Positions 41,890 through 51,621 of a DNA stretch of 64,000 nucleotides are shown here, piece after piece. Made by a program: the position numbers and the translations under genes. The notes beneath the pieces are model-generated. The model was given only the letters and a program-made list of their open reading frames with translations. It made no database searches and had not been told where the DNA came from. Every line of letters starts with the position of its first letter. The stretch's first letter is position 1. The stretch lies in contig OY101117.1 in NCBI GenBank assembly GCA_956465555.1, forward strand, positions 62,001 through 126,000, read 5' to 3'. Source of the stretch: Nitzschia sp. pyKryTriq1 (lineage: Eukaryota > Bacillariophyta > Bacillariophyceae > Bacillariales > Bacillariaceae).

Positions 41890-43124
41890 ATGATGAACCG
41901 AATTGCTGGACAAACCTTGTTGAAGAAGAACTTGTTGGCTTCTTGTTGTTTCAGTCAACAAGCCAGTCGTCGCGGCGTTCTTCTTCTAAAGAACAATGCT
42001 GCTGCTGCTGCTTCTGCTTCTCCTCTTGTCGCCGTCGTCCAACGCGCCTCGTACTCGAGCTCGTCGGTGGTCAACATGGCCGCTGGTATGGACGACTTGA
42101 AGACGGGAACTTCGGCATACATGGATTTGTATCCCGAAAAGTCCACCGATGGAAGCTTGCGTCTAGGAAATATTATTCCTGATTTCTCGGCCGAGACCAC
42201 TCATGGAAAGTGGGAGTCTTTTCATGAATGGAAAAAGGGAAAGGTACGTACATTGTTCATCCAGAAATAAATGTACGAATAATATCAAGAAGATCTAACA
42301 ATATCTTCTCCATCGTGCTGGTCCTCCTCGTCCCCCCCCTTCGTTCAATTTCAAAGTGGGCGATCCTTTTCTCCCACCCAGCCGGTGAGTACTACTGCTA
42401 CTACTAGAACGTCCGTCGATCATCAGAAATCAAGACTCTACGGTGTCGTGTATTGTGCATTTCGTTTCTCACTTGGTTTGGTTTCAATTTTTGTTTCGCC
42501 CTTCTTTCTTGTTACTACTAAGATTTCACTCCCGTCTGTACTACTGAAATTGGACGTTTGGCAATGAAGTATGACAAGCTTCAAGAATTGGACTGTTTGG
42601 TGGCCACCTTGAGCGTCGACCCCGTCAAGTCTCACGAAGAATGGCTTCGCGATGTCGTGGCGCACTGCGAAAATGAAATTGAAGTCAAATTCCCCATTAT
42701 CGGAGATGCTGACCGCAGTATCAGTACCGCATTCGGCATGTTGGATGCCGGGACCTCGGACGAGCAAGCTTTGCCCTTGACGATTCGTGCCGTCTTTATC
42801 ATCAACCCCGAAAACAAGCTCATGTTGGCCTTGAATTATCCTGCCTGTGTCGGACGCAACATGGACGAAATCGTCCGTTGTGTCGAAGCCTTGCAGCTCA
42901 GCTACGAAAAGTCGATTGCCACTCCGGCCAACTGGCCCAACAATCACGAAGATATTCTCATGCCCGACGGATCTCGTTCGACCGAATTTAAGGGAAGCGT
43001 CTTTTTGCTCCCCACCGTATCGGCAGAAGAAGCCGATGAACGCTACCCCGGTTACCACACTTGTGATGTCCCCTCCAAGATCCCATACCTTCGCTTGGTC
43101 AAGCAAGAGGTTGTCAGCAAATAA
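41890..43124 (+). CDS. 1-Cys peroxiredoxin (Prx6 type), probably mitochondrial
   Basis: Three exons: 41890-42243, 42356-42383 and 42523-43124, joined in frame to 327 residues. Exon 2 is only 28 nt and encodes W-A-I-L-F-S-H-P-A plus one base; with exon 3 it rebuilds the family motif H-P-A-D-F-T-P-V-C-T-T-E-I-G. The Cys of P-V-C-T-T-E is the peroxidatic residue. Introns are 42244-42355 (GTACGT...AAAG) and 42384-42522 (GTGAGT...TAAG). Prx6 features include P-x-x-x-G-R-N-x-D-E-I-x-R, A-T-P-A-N-W and the long C-terminal domain for dimer contact. Residues 1-70 are basic, Ser/Ala-rich and lack acids, fitting a mitochondrial presequence. The first ATG (41890) is followed at once by a second. The enzyme reduces H2O2 and organic or phospholipid peroxides. 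Confidence 0.9.
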
Positions 43125-44503
43125 TAAGTCACGACTCCAACACCACCACCAGCATGTGCTGTGCGCGAGCGCCGACGATGGTGCTGATCATGATTGACCT
43201 TTTTTGCTTCTTGTTATTCGTCCTTGTTGCTGGTTGTGGTGCTTTGGAGGAACAGTAACACGTCGTCCATCACCAGTCTTCGCATTTTGTTGGGGACGTG
43301 CGTGTTGTTGTTCTTGTGTTTCTTTTCCATACTAGCTCTAGAGAAAGAACAAGTTTTCAGCTTATTGTAAAACGTTTTTTGTTGCCCCTTTTATGGCGTC
43401 TCCAACTAGTACAGCTACAGCACTAACCGAGTATCTCTCTCTTCTCTATTAGCTAGTAGTATTAGTATTAGAGAGGTACCGGCAATACTGTAGACGAATC
43501 GAATCTAGTAGTGCACTTCCGACGACTTCTCCGACTTCACGATCGTCTTCAGCTTAGCCTTCGTTCTTCGCGCCGCTACTCTTGTACCGGCACGTACTGG
43601 TACCTACGGTGGAGTACGCGAGAGCGCTAAAAGATACGGTCTGTCGGCCTGTACGATACCCAATGACGATCGAGCGAACCAACCAACGAGGGACAAAAAA
43701 GAGTGCGATCGATCGTGCGCTAGCTCCTTGCTTCGAATAAATAAGCCCTTTTCAAATCGCGAGGAATGTTAGTATGCATTTACAATGCCTTACACATGAA
43801 TAGTCACTTAACCTATGAATGTCTTGAGGAACGTTTAGTCATCATGATGGCTTAAATCTGAGTCCCTCACACGTACGCTTTTACTACTATCGAGCAGGAA
43901 GCATTAGTTGTTTCTACTAAGTAAGCCCAGGGTAGGTGGGTCATTGTTTTTTATTTTTTTATTGCGGTCATCCTGCCAGACAGAAGGGCAGAGCACACGC
44001 GCTAACTACGGATACTCTACGTATTACAGTACCGGTATGATACACCGTACCTGGGGAAAAAAAGATGATCCGGTCGGTGATGTGCTCGTAATGTAGAAGA
44101 GCGAAGGACACCCAATGACCGAGACAAGAGGATATTGTCCTTTCCTCTCTGATATTACTCCGACTGTACCTTGTACTCCACTTTACCAAAGTTGGCGGTA
44201 CCCGCAGGGTCTATTACTCCCAGCTTGCTTGTTATTGTTGCAGCAGTACAGTAAAAGAAGAGGAAGCACTGCAGTTCCAAAGAGTAGTGTATCGACGATA
44301 AGAGCAGGTCTTTGGTGTCATTTTGCCCCCAAAGTGCATGCGTGCTGCGCCCATATTCTGCCCATATTCTGCGCATAGTCTGCCCATATATCCTTGGGAA
44401 AAAACAAGGATCGCCGCAACGCTCATCGTTGCTGTAGCTGTAAGGGAATCGTCATCATCATCCGCACGTCTTTCAAAACAACCCACGTTTACGTTAAGCA
44501 ATC
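43125..44503. other. Intergenic region
   Basis: No gene is seen in about 1.4 kb. Near 44352-44392 there is a short imperfect tandem repeat of GCCCATATTCTG ahead of the next gene, possibly regulatory. Confidence 0.5.
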
Positions 44504-46915
44504 ATGGTGGTGGAAACTACGAAAAAGGTCCCGCCCAAGAAAAAGAAACCCGCGGCCGCCGCGGGTGACGGTGCGCCCCCCAAACCCAAATCCATCAAGA
44601 AAAAGAAAAAGGCCGTCGCCAATGATGGTGATGCTGGCGGTGGAGATGCACCCGCCAAACCGAAATCTGTCAAAAAGAAAAAGGCAGCAGCAACAGCAAC
44701 AGCACCTGCAAAGCCGAAATCGGTCAAAAAGAAAACGCCCGTCGTCTCGACCACGAAAAATCTCAACATCAGTACCACGAACGGTGGAACATCATCAGCA
44801 GGTCTTCCACCCAAGGTTCCGGCCTCACCCAAGCCAGCGTCCGTCACCAAAATGAGCCCCGTTCCGGCCTCGCCGGTTCCTCAAAGTCCCCTTATTTCAC
44901 GACGAGGTGTGAGCCCAGGAGCTTCCTCTCCTGGTGGAGCTCCCGGAGGACGTGGTAATCCTTCAACTGCTACCATGAATGGGCATGGGAATGGGAACGG
45001 GAATAGGAATGCTGCTGCTGCTGCTGGCAGAAGTTTTCGGGGTGTGGGACCTGGACGGGGAAGGGGAGCGCCATCCAGCCGCAACATAGGACGAAATGCC
45101 AGTTATGATGGCGCTCCTGGCAGTATGGGCAATATTGCGGCACCTCGTCGGCCCCAAAGCATGGCACAACTTCCTGGAGTTCCCCCCGTGGCCGCTGCTA
45201 GTAGACCGCAGAGTATGAGAATGGGAATGGGACAAAAACAAGGCAGTTTCGTTATGAATGGGGGTAGAGCTCCTGGAAGGGGTAATATGGGCAAAGTACT
45301 AGGACGAAACGCTCAGAGCAATCGAAACTTACCGCCTCCGCCAGGGACCCGAGGCAAATCGAAACGAAATTTGTTCGGCTCGTCTCATCATCGTCCCGCA
45401 AGTACTCATGGAAAGCTGCCGACCTCGAGCCGAGGTTTCAATCACTCGGAATCTCCCGAATTAGACAATGACGACGACGACGACGATGATGATGATGAAT
45501 TTGCCACGGATGCTCCGGGTGATGAGGAGGAGGGTCAATATGGAACTCGACCAGCCTCAATTCTCCGTCGGGGACCGAGTACAAGCAAGCGAATGAATCC
45601 CGATGGTACGATTTCCATGTCCGTCTCGGCACATTCCACAGCCTTTTCGATAGATGAAGACGAGGATTACGCGGACGAAGAAGATTCTAACGAAGCCAAG
45701 CCCATGGTCAGTCGAATGCCAAGTACGAAGAGATCTGGCAGAGTGCAACGGCCGGGGTTGGGTGCGAATGATACCGACAAATCTATGAGAGCCTGGACGC
45801 AATCTTTCAAATGGACCCCGAATCGAGGAATGAAGGCGAACAACAACAACAACAACAGTAGCAACAACGGCAACAATCAGGAGAATGGCGATCGAAGGGC
45901 AATGATGAATGACCTTTCGACCAGCAAATCAGTCCGATCTTTACTAACAGTCGACATGGAATTTGAGGAGGAGCCTCTCTGGAAGACGTTCCTTCGCTAC
46001 ATACGAATCTTGCCGCCACATCCTGACGAAAAACCCATCAAACGAAATATTCGGGTCTTTACCTGGGTCGCGTTGTTTTTGGACTTATGTACGGCCGTTG
46101 TTTCCATTACAACCTTCGATGACGTGTCGTATTGCTGCGGGAAGCCCGTCTTGTCGATTGCGGGAGATATTGACTGGCACTTGGCCATTCAAGTGACGGT
46201 CTATCTATATGTGGTTTTGATCTTTGCCGAGATTCTTCCCGTCATGCGAGAAGGCTTGCCCTTCAACTTGCTCAATCCATTCATGGGATTTCTCATTACT
46301 TTTGGTATGTTTTTCGATGATCGAATCCTTGCGGCTGTCATCATGTGGATCATCGAAGCAAGTGCGGTGCTCTGTGAATACTACGTCTACCGTCTCAGGG
46401 TTCGATGGCACAATCAACGACAAGAGAGATTGGAAAAGACCGAAAACGATATCAAAGCACTCAAGAAGGAGAGAAAACGTCGCAAACTGAGTAGTAGCAC
46501 TCATAGCATGGATAGTATCTCGAGCGACCTGAGCATGGAAGAGAGCAGCTTTCACGACGAAAGTGCCAACTCGAATATTACTCAAGAACTTGTCCGTCCT
46601 AAGGATGTTAGCCAAATCCGAGAAACAAGGTTGCTCCGGGAACGACGTCTGTTACGTCAAGCTCAATCCGAGGACGTTAAGCACCTGCGCTATCACTTTA
46701 TGGGAGTGGCATTCAATATCGGCTTGGTCGTCTTTTCTCTTCTGCTAATTTCCATGGTGGGTCGTAGTGGAGGCTTGTGTATTGTTGATATGACCCCCCC
46801 GAATATTTTCAAGACGGATCAGCTTGAAAGATGCTTTGAATGCCAAGGTACCGAAGGAGAGTGCGAAATTTGCCGAGACGACGGAACCTCCCAATGTTAT
46901 TTTCCTTACTACTAA
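44504..46915 (+). CDS. Multi-pass membrane protein with Lys-rich disordered N-terminus, tandem paralogue A
   Basis: 803 residues, one exon; family not recognised. Residues 1-485 are disordered and basic: repeated P-K-S-V/I-K-K-K units, Ser-Pro motifs, Gly/Arg-rich and poly-Asp stretches. The conserved part starts near 490 with W-K-T-F-L-R-Y-I-R-I-L-P-P. It has about four membrane segments (from 516), including a loop L-P-F-N-L-L-N-P-F-M-G-F and F-F-D-D-R-I. A charged coiled region, a final membrane segment (around 730-755) and a Cys-rich tail (C-F-E-C...C-E-I-C...C-Y) follow. The same blueprint occurs in the gene at 48009-50549. The paired C-x-x-C motifs could bind a metal or form disulphides. 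Location and function are unknown. Confidence 0.7.
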   Translation: MVVETTKKVPPKKKKPAAAAGDGAPPKPKSIKKKKKAVANDGDAGGGDAPAKPKSVKKKKAAATATAPAKPKSVKKKTPVVSTTKNLNISTTNGGTSSAGLPPKVPASPKPASVTKMSPVPASPVPQSPLISRRGVSPGASSPGGAPGGRGNPSTATMNGHGNGNGNRNAAAAAGRSFRGVGPGRGRGAPSSRNIGRNASYDGAPGSMGNIAAPRRPQSMAQLPGVPPVAAASRPQSMRMGMGQKQGSFVMNGGRAPGRGNMGKVLGRNAQSNRNLPPPPGTRGKSKRNLFGSSHHRPASTHGKLPTSSRGFNHSESPELDNDDDDDDDDDEFATDAPGDEEEGQYGTRPASILRRGPSTSKRMNPDGTISMSVSAHSTAFSIDEDEDYADEEDSNEAKPMVSRMPSTKRSGRVQRPGLGANDTDKSMRAWTQSFKWTPNRGMKANNNNNNSSNNGNNQENGDRRAMMNDLSTSKSVRSLLTVDMEFEEEPLWKTFLRYIRILPPHPDEKPIKRNIRVFTWVALFLDLCTAVVSITTFDDVSYCCGKPVLSIAGDIDWHLAIQVTVYLYVVLIFAEILPVMREGLPFNLLNPFMGFLITFGMFFDDRILAAVIMWIIEASAVLCEYYVYRLRVRWHNQRQERLEKTENDIKALKKERKRRKLSSSTHSMDSISSDLSMEESSFHDESANSNITQELVRPKDVSQIRETRLLRERRLLRQAQSEDVKHLRYHFMGVAFNIGLVVFSLLLISMVGRSGGLCIVDMTPPNIFKTDQLERCFECQGTEGECEICRDDGTSQCYFPYY

Positions 46916-48008
46916 CAAATCGGCTACTACTACTACTAGAGAGAGTACAACGATAGTCAAACATTTGTCTAGCTACTATTAGAGAGTATCAGATGCTTGC
47001 GTACAGTCCAACTCTCCAAAGTTAACGGGTGAAAAGAGTCCACTTTAGTCAATCAGTGGACTGTCTGGCGTGGTTACTATCGTTCCATAGTCGCTCTACA
47101 AGTAATAGTAGAGACTCTACGACTGTAGTAGAGTAGATCGTACAGGAGTTCTACTACTAGTAGTAGTAGATCGTAAAGCAGCGAAAAAGTGCACTGTCTA
47201 ATTTAGTAGTAGTAGATCTTTGGACTGGCCTGCTGCGCCGTCTGCCGTCTGCCGTCTGCCGCCTCCACCCGCCCGCGTGTTGTGTGCTATACAGTAGCGC
47301 TATCGGTACTTGTATCTGTTACTGTAACCGTACCGAGGTACAGGACTGTAGTCATACGTGTGCACCGGTACAAAACGTCTGCTGTACAGTCCAAGTACTT
47401 TGTACCGGTACTGTACGAGTACATACCGTACAAGGTACGGTACAAGTATTGTACGGCACAAGAAGTAGTTGCGAACCGACCGCTTGGCTCGCTCGGGATC
47501 GCCAGTGCACGCAGTCAGGTACTCGCACCGGTACTGGGTACAAGTTCCTCAATCGCTTTGGGTCATTCTGTTAAATGTTGGATGATGTCAAAGGCATTCC
47601 CCAGGAATGGGATCGCTCGCTTCGTCGCTTGGTCGTCGCACCCGCGATATTTCATTCATACATTCATGTTCTGATGTTCTGATGTTCTTCGACCCTCAAG
47701 TGCAACAGAGTATTCTTCGACGACGACCACACGATGCGGATGGATGTTCTACTCTAGTAGTAGAGGTAGCTACGTACCGGTAGTAATATCCGCGTACTGG
47801 TGACGAATGCCAGCGCAATAATAACCCAAGGAAAAAATAAAAGCACGTAGTGCACAAAATAATATTCGTACTCGCATACTCGCGTATTACGCTCTTTTTC
47901 CTATTTTATCTGCATGCATTGAATGGAACCGCATCCTCCTCCGCAAAGTAATAACCAAACACACAAGTCTAGTACAACGATACAAATAGTAGTACTACAA
48001 GCAGTGTC
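46916..48008. other. Intergenic spacer with dispersed repeat copy 2
   Basis: Contains block X at 47026-47087 and block Y at 47170-47206, and a cluster of GTAC-rich palindromes at 47320-47465. No gene is seen. Confidence 0.6.
47026..47206 (+). repeat. Dispersed intergenic element, copy 2
   Basis: Block X reads GGGTGAAAAGAGTCCA..., with a 7-bp hairpin stem AGTCCAC/GTGGACT, then CTGTCTGG and ATCGTTCC. Block Y reads GTAAAGCAGCGAAAAAGT and CTGTCTAATTTAG. Compared with copy 1, block Y is in the same orientation and block X is inverted. Confidence 0.7.
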
Positions 48009-50549
48009 ATGGCACCCCCGGATGATTCTTCGGGACCGTCATCATCCTCGGCGGCGGTAAAGAAGAAGAACAAGAATAAGCCAGCAGCAGTCAAGAAAAA
48101 GCTAGTAGTCCTACCGCCGGCGACGACGACAACGACATCCTCCTCCCAAACTACTAGTACGACAAAAGTCGTCAAGAAGAATAAGAAGAACTCTTTGGAA
48201 TCGTCCATTGCTTCGCTATCTGCAGATGATCTGTTGAATAATGAAGCTCCCAAGAAGAAGAAAGTCAAGAATCAATCACATAATAAGCTGATGGTGGACA
48301 GCAAAGCTGCTGCTGGCCAAGACAGTGCCAGCAGCAGCTTGAACGCTTCCATCAGTAAGGGCAGCAGTAATATTAGCGTCGGTAAAAAGACAAAGGCGGC
48401 ACCATCATCCGCCTCGAAAAAGATCCCGGTTCCGTTGCCACCAGCAGGGACGCCCGTGAAAAAGAAAAATCCGCCCAAAAAGCAAGCAGCGGACAAGAAA
48501 ACTACTACTACCACCACTGCTACTACTACTACTACTACTAGCAGCGGCCGAATCAGTCCCAAGTCTAATAATAATATTGCTGAGGATGATGCTGCTGCTG
48601 CTGCTGCTGCGGCGGCGGCACCGAAAATAAGTCCCAAATCCCCACAGAAAAAGACAATGTCCAAATTTCTTAGCCCCAAGACGACGACTCCGGTGAATAA
48701 ACGACCTACCTTGGGACAACGTGCCCAGTCAATTCCGAATCTATCGAGCCCGACGAAGCAACTAGCCTCTCCAAAACGAACTATTGGAAAACTACTCAAT
48801 AATAGCAGTAGTAGTGGTGGTGGTGGTGGTGGTGGTGGAATATCTCGCCCAGAATCTCCAAGGGTTCCCCGACGCGGAACTAGGCTGGGCTTTGAATCCA
48901 TGCGAGAGTCGTACCTCCAGAACGCATCCACAACTCAGTCTTCCAACATTAAAAAACCAAACATTGGCCGACAACTCCCTTCACGAGCGAAATCTTCAGA
49001 TTTGGAAGTCCTGGGATCTGCTCAACGAAAACAACCGCCACTACCACTCACCGGCAGCAGCAGCAGCAGCAGCAGGCGACAGGTCGTACGAAGCAAATCC
49101 GGGGATCTCGAATGTCTGGCTGGAAGCAGCATGCATGATCGGACGGACATTCCGACTCCTCCTTCCATTTTGCGCAACAGCACCCACAATGGTGGACCAG
49201 GTATTTTAAAGAACTCGAGTCATCATGTACCCGGTACCATGACAACAAGTACTCCGACTCGAACTCGGTTTGGAGGTGCGTCCTCGGACGATGACGACGA
49301 TTCTTCCTACTCTATTGACGAAGAAACCATCAAGTTCGACGATGATCCCAAGCCGCCGGCCAAACCAAGATCGGCCAGGCCGGGTTTGGGAGGAGGCCGA
49401 CCAGGTCTACCGGCGAAATCCAAAAGTTTATCCAGCTTCTCGGGCCATAACTTCTCAAAGTCCACCCGGTCCATTATGAGCACCGACGATGAAATCGTAC
49501 ATTACCCCGACGACAAACGTTGGCAAAAGGTTTTGCGTTATATTCGCATCCTTCCACCATATCCAAATGAAAAGTTGGAAAAGAAACGCATTCGGCAATA
49601 CATCTGGACAACTTTATTCCTAGATTTCATTGCCGCCCTGGTATCCATCACCACCTACCATGGCGTGACGACATGCTGTGGCGTACCAATCTTTTCCTTG
49701 ACCTTTATCAATTTTAATTGGAACAAGGCCATCCGCATCACGACCTACATTTATCTTGCGATGATTTTCGCCGAAATCATTCCCGTGGTTCGAAGAGGAT
49801 TGCCATTTAATCTCATCAACCCAATGGTAGGATTCACCATTACGTTTGCCATGTTCTTTGATGATCGGATCACTGAAGCCATTTTCATGTGGTTCATCGA
49901 AGCGGGCGCCATTTTCTTCGAATTCTTGGTCTATCGCCTTCAGCGGAAGCTGTACCATGACCGATACGACAAACTTGATGCGGTCCAAAAAGATTTGACA
50001 CCCTACATCAGCAGACGCAAGCTTTTGAGCAGCTCCCACCACAAGCGTGGTGGTGGCCGTTCGACTTCCCAGTCGAGGTCACTTGGCAACAGTTCCGATC
50101 ACAGCAGTGGGGGCTTCTCAGGTGCTGGTGGAAGTGACGCAGAATCTGTATCAGGTCACAGCTTTGGCGACGAAGACGATGTCGAAGATCCAGCAGTACT
50201 TGCTGCCAATATCGCTCTACCATCAAGTACCAACCACAAGCTTCGTGAAGCTCGTTTGTTGCGAGAGCGTCGTATCCTTCGCGAAAAGCAAAAGATTGAA
50301 CGGACTCAGCTCCACTATCATTTGGCAGGAGTGGTCATCAACTTTGGCTTGATTTGCATATCCTTCCTTTTAATTGTGGTGATTGCTTCGAGTGGAGGAC
50401 TTTGTGTCCGAAGCGACATGCGGACCGTCGTCTTTGACATGAATCAACTGGACAAATGCAGCGACTGTCGTGGCCAGATCGTCGATGGGCTGTGTGAGAT
50501 TTGTGGGGAAGACGGCGAAACAATGCAATGCTATTATGAATATATCTAA
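48009..50549 (+). CDS. Multi-pass membrane protein with Lys-rich disordered N-terminus, tandem paralogue B
   Basis: 846 residues, one exon, 1.1 kb downstream of paralogue A and in the same orientation. The same design: a disordered Lys/Ser/Pro-rich region to about 500 with Thr, Ala and Gly runs, then V-L-R-Y-I-R-I-L-P-P (about 507) and roughly four membrane segments (from about 527) with L-P-F-N-L-I-N-P-M-V-G-F and F-F-D-D-R-I. Then R-E-A-R-L-L-R-E-R-R-I-L-R, a last membrane segment and the Cys-rich tail C-S-D-C...C-E-I-C...C-Y-Y-E-Y. The membrane domain and tail are well conserved with A, whereas the N-termini share composition rather than sequence. Unknown function, possibly surface or vesicle related. 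Confidence 0.7.
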   Translation: MAPPDDSSGPSSSSAAVKKKNKNKPAAVKKKLVVLPPATTTTTSSSQTTSTTKVVKKNKKNSLESSIASLSADDLLNNEAPKKKKVKNQSHNKLMVDSKAAAGQDSASSSLNASISKGSSNISVGKKTKAAPSSASKKIPVPLPPAGTPVKKKNPPKKQAADKKTTTTTTATTTTTTSSGRISPKSNNNIAEDDAAAAAAAAAAPKISPKSPQKKTMSKFLSPKTTTPVNKRPTLGQRAQSIPNLSSPTKQLASPKRTIGKLLNNSSSSGGGGGGGGISRPESPRVPRRGTRLGFESMRESYLQNASTTQSSNIKKPNIGRQLPSRAKSSDLEVLGSAQRKQPPLPLTGSSSSSSRRQVVRSKSGDLECLAGSSMHDRTDIPTPPSILRNSTHNGGPGILKNSSHHVPGTMTTSTPTRTRFGGASSDDDDDSSYSIDEETIKFDDDPKPPAKPRSARPGLGGGRPGLPAKSKSLSSFSGHNFSKSTRSIMSTDDEIVHYPDDKRWQKVLRYIRILPPYPNEKLEKKRIRQYIWTTLFLDFIAALVSITTYHGVTTCCGVPIFSLTFINFNWNKAIRITTYIYLAMIFAEIIPVVRRGLPFNLINPMVGFTITFAMFFDDRITEAIFMWFIEAGAIFFEFLVYRLQRKLYHDRYDKLDAVQKDLTPYISRRKLLSSSHHKRGGGRSTSQSRSLGNSSDHSSGGFSGAGGSDAESVSGHSFGDEDDVEDPAVLAANIALPSSTNHKLREARLLRERRILREKQKIERTQLHYHLAGVVINFGLICISFLLIVVIASSGGLCVRSDMRTVVFDMNQLDKCSDCRGQIVDGLCEICGEDGETMQCYYEYI

Positions 50550-51621
50550 GCCACTGCGACTCTATGGCCAATACGTAGCTGGATAGTCTAATAATACATT
50601 TCTCTCGAATGATTACTGCTAGCTAGCTCTTTAGAGTGAGTAGGTAGTCGAGCTTCGAATACGAAAAACAGATCCCAGAGCAAGGAAGGAGGGAGTCGAG
50701 TCAGTCAGTGGGGAGGATAGGAGATAGTTACTCGCGAGTCTCGAGTCGCGAGTCCTCCCCGTCCGTCCTTCGTTCTTCTCTGACGAACTGCATACGAGGT
50801 CTCGAGGTCTCCAACCATCACCCGGGCGCCTCGCGCTCTTATTCCCTCACAATTTGCTATCTCGCGCTTCGGCGTTGCAAAAGTTGCAACCCATGCCATT
50901 GCTGCTTGGGCAGCTTTGGGAAGAATACCTGGTCTGTCGACTTTATCAAAGTGCTCAGGAAGCCTTCGACATGCATGGCATACATACCTGTTGTAATGTT
51001 GTTTGTTCTATTATGTTTTATATTATGATACGATTGATGATGCTCGGGCTACATCATTCTTCTTCTCCCCATTCTCCTCCCCGCCGCATACCCCCAACGA
51101 CCACCGACCATTTCCTTTTGATGCATATGCGATGATCATGATAAATATGAATCATAATATGGACGCATAGTTCCCAGGCATGAAGAATCCACCAGAAGCA
51201 AATGAAATAGATTTATGGATCCAACGACATGAGAAGCCTATCGGGTTCCACAGTCAATCTCCGAAATTGCTCGGGAAGTGTCGGGGGCTATTATCGACAA
51301 AACTAGGAGGGATTGCGAGAACAATCGGGGTTTTCCAAGAACAATGAAGCTCCTAATAAAAAGCAGACGAGACAATAATTACCCAGGTAGAATTATGTCG
51401 TTGCTGCCTGAACAGTATTGCTATTTGACACGACCCTTTGTTCGTTGGCGAGGATTCATTTATTCCCATGCATATCCTCCTACCCGTACCGTACCGTAGC
51501 TAGTAGTAGTAGCGAGTAAAACAAAATCTCCACCATCTTTCAAAGTTCTCATAATTTCAGTTTTCGACACTGTTTCATCTACAGAACTACTACCCGCAAT
51601 CAGAAATCACGAACCACCATC
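50550..51621. other. Intergenic region
   Basis: No gene is seen. 50725-50770 holds an inverted CTCGCGAGTCTCGAGTCGCGAG palindromic stretch. The region before 51622 is the 5' flank of the surface-protein gene. Confidence 0.5.

Noticed and set aside
44394-44855. 153-codon frame overlapping the start of paralogue A
   Set aside because: Frame-shifted translation of the Lys-rich repeats of the real gene.
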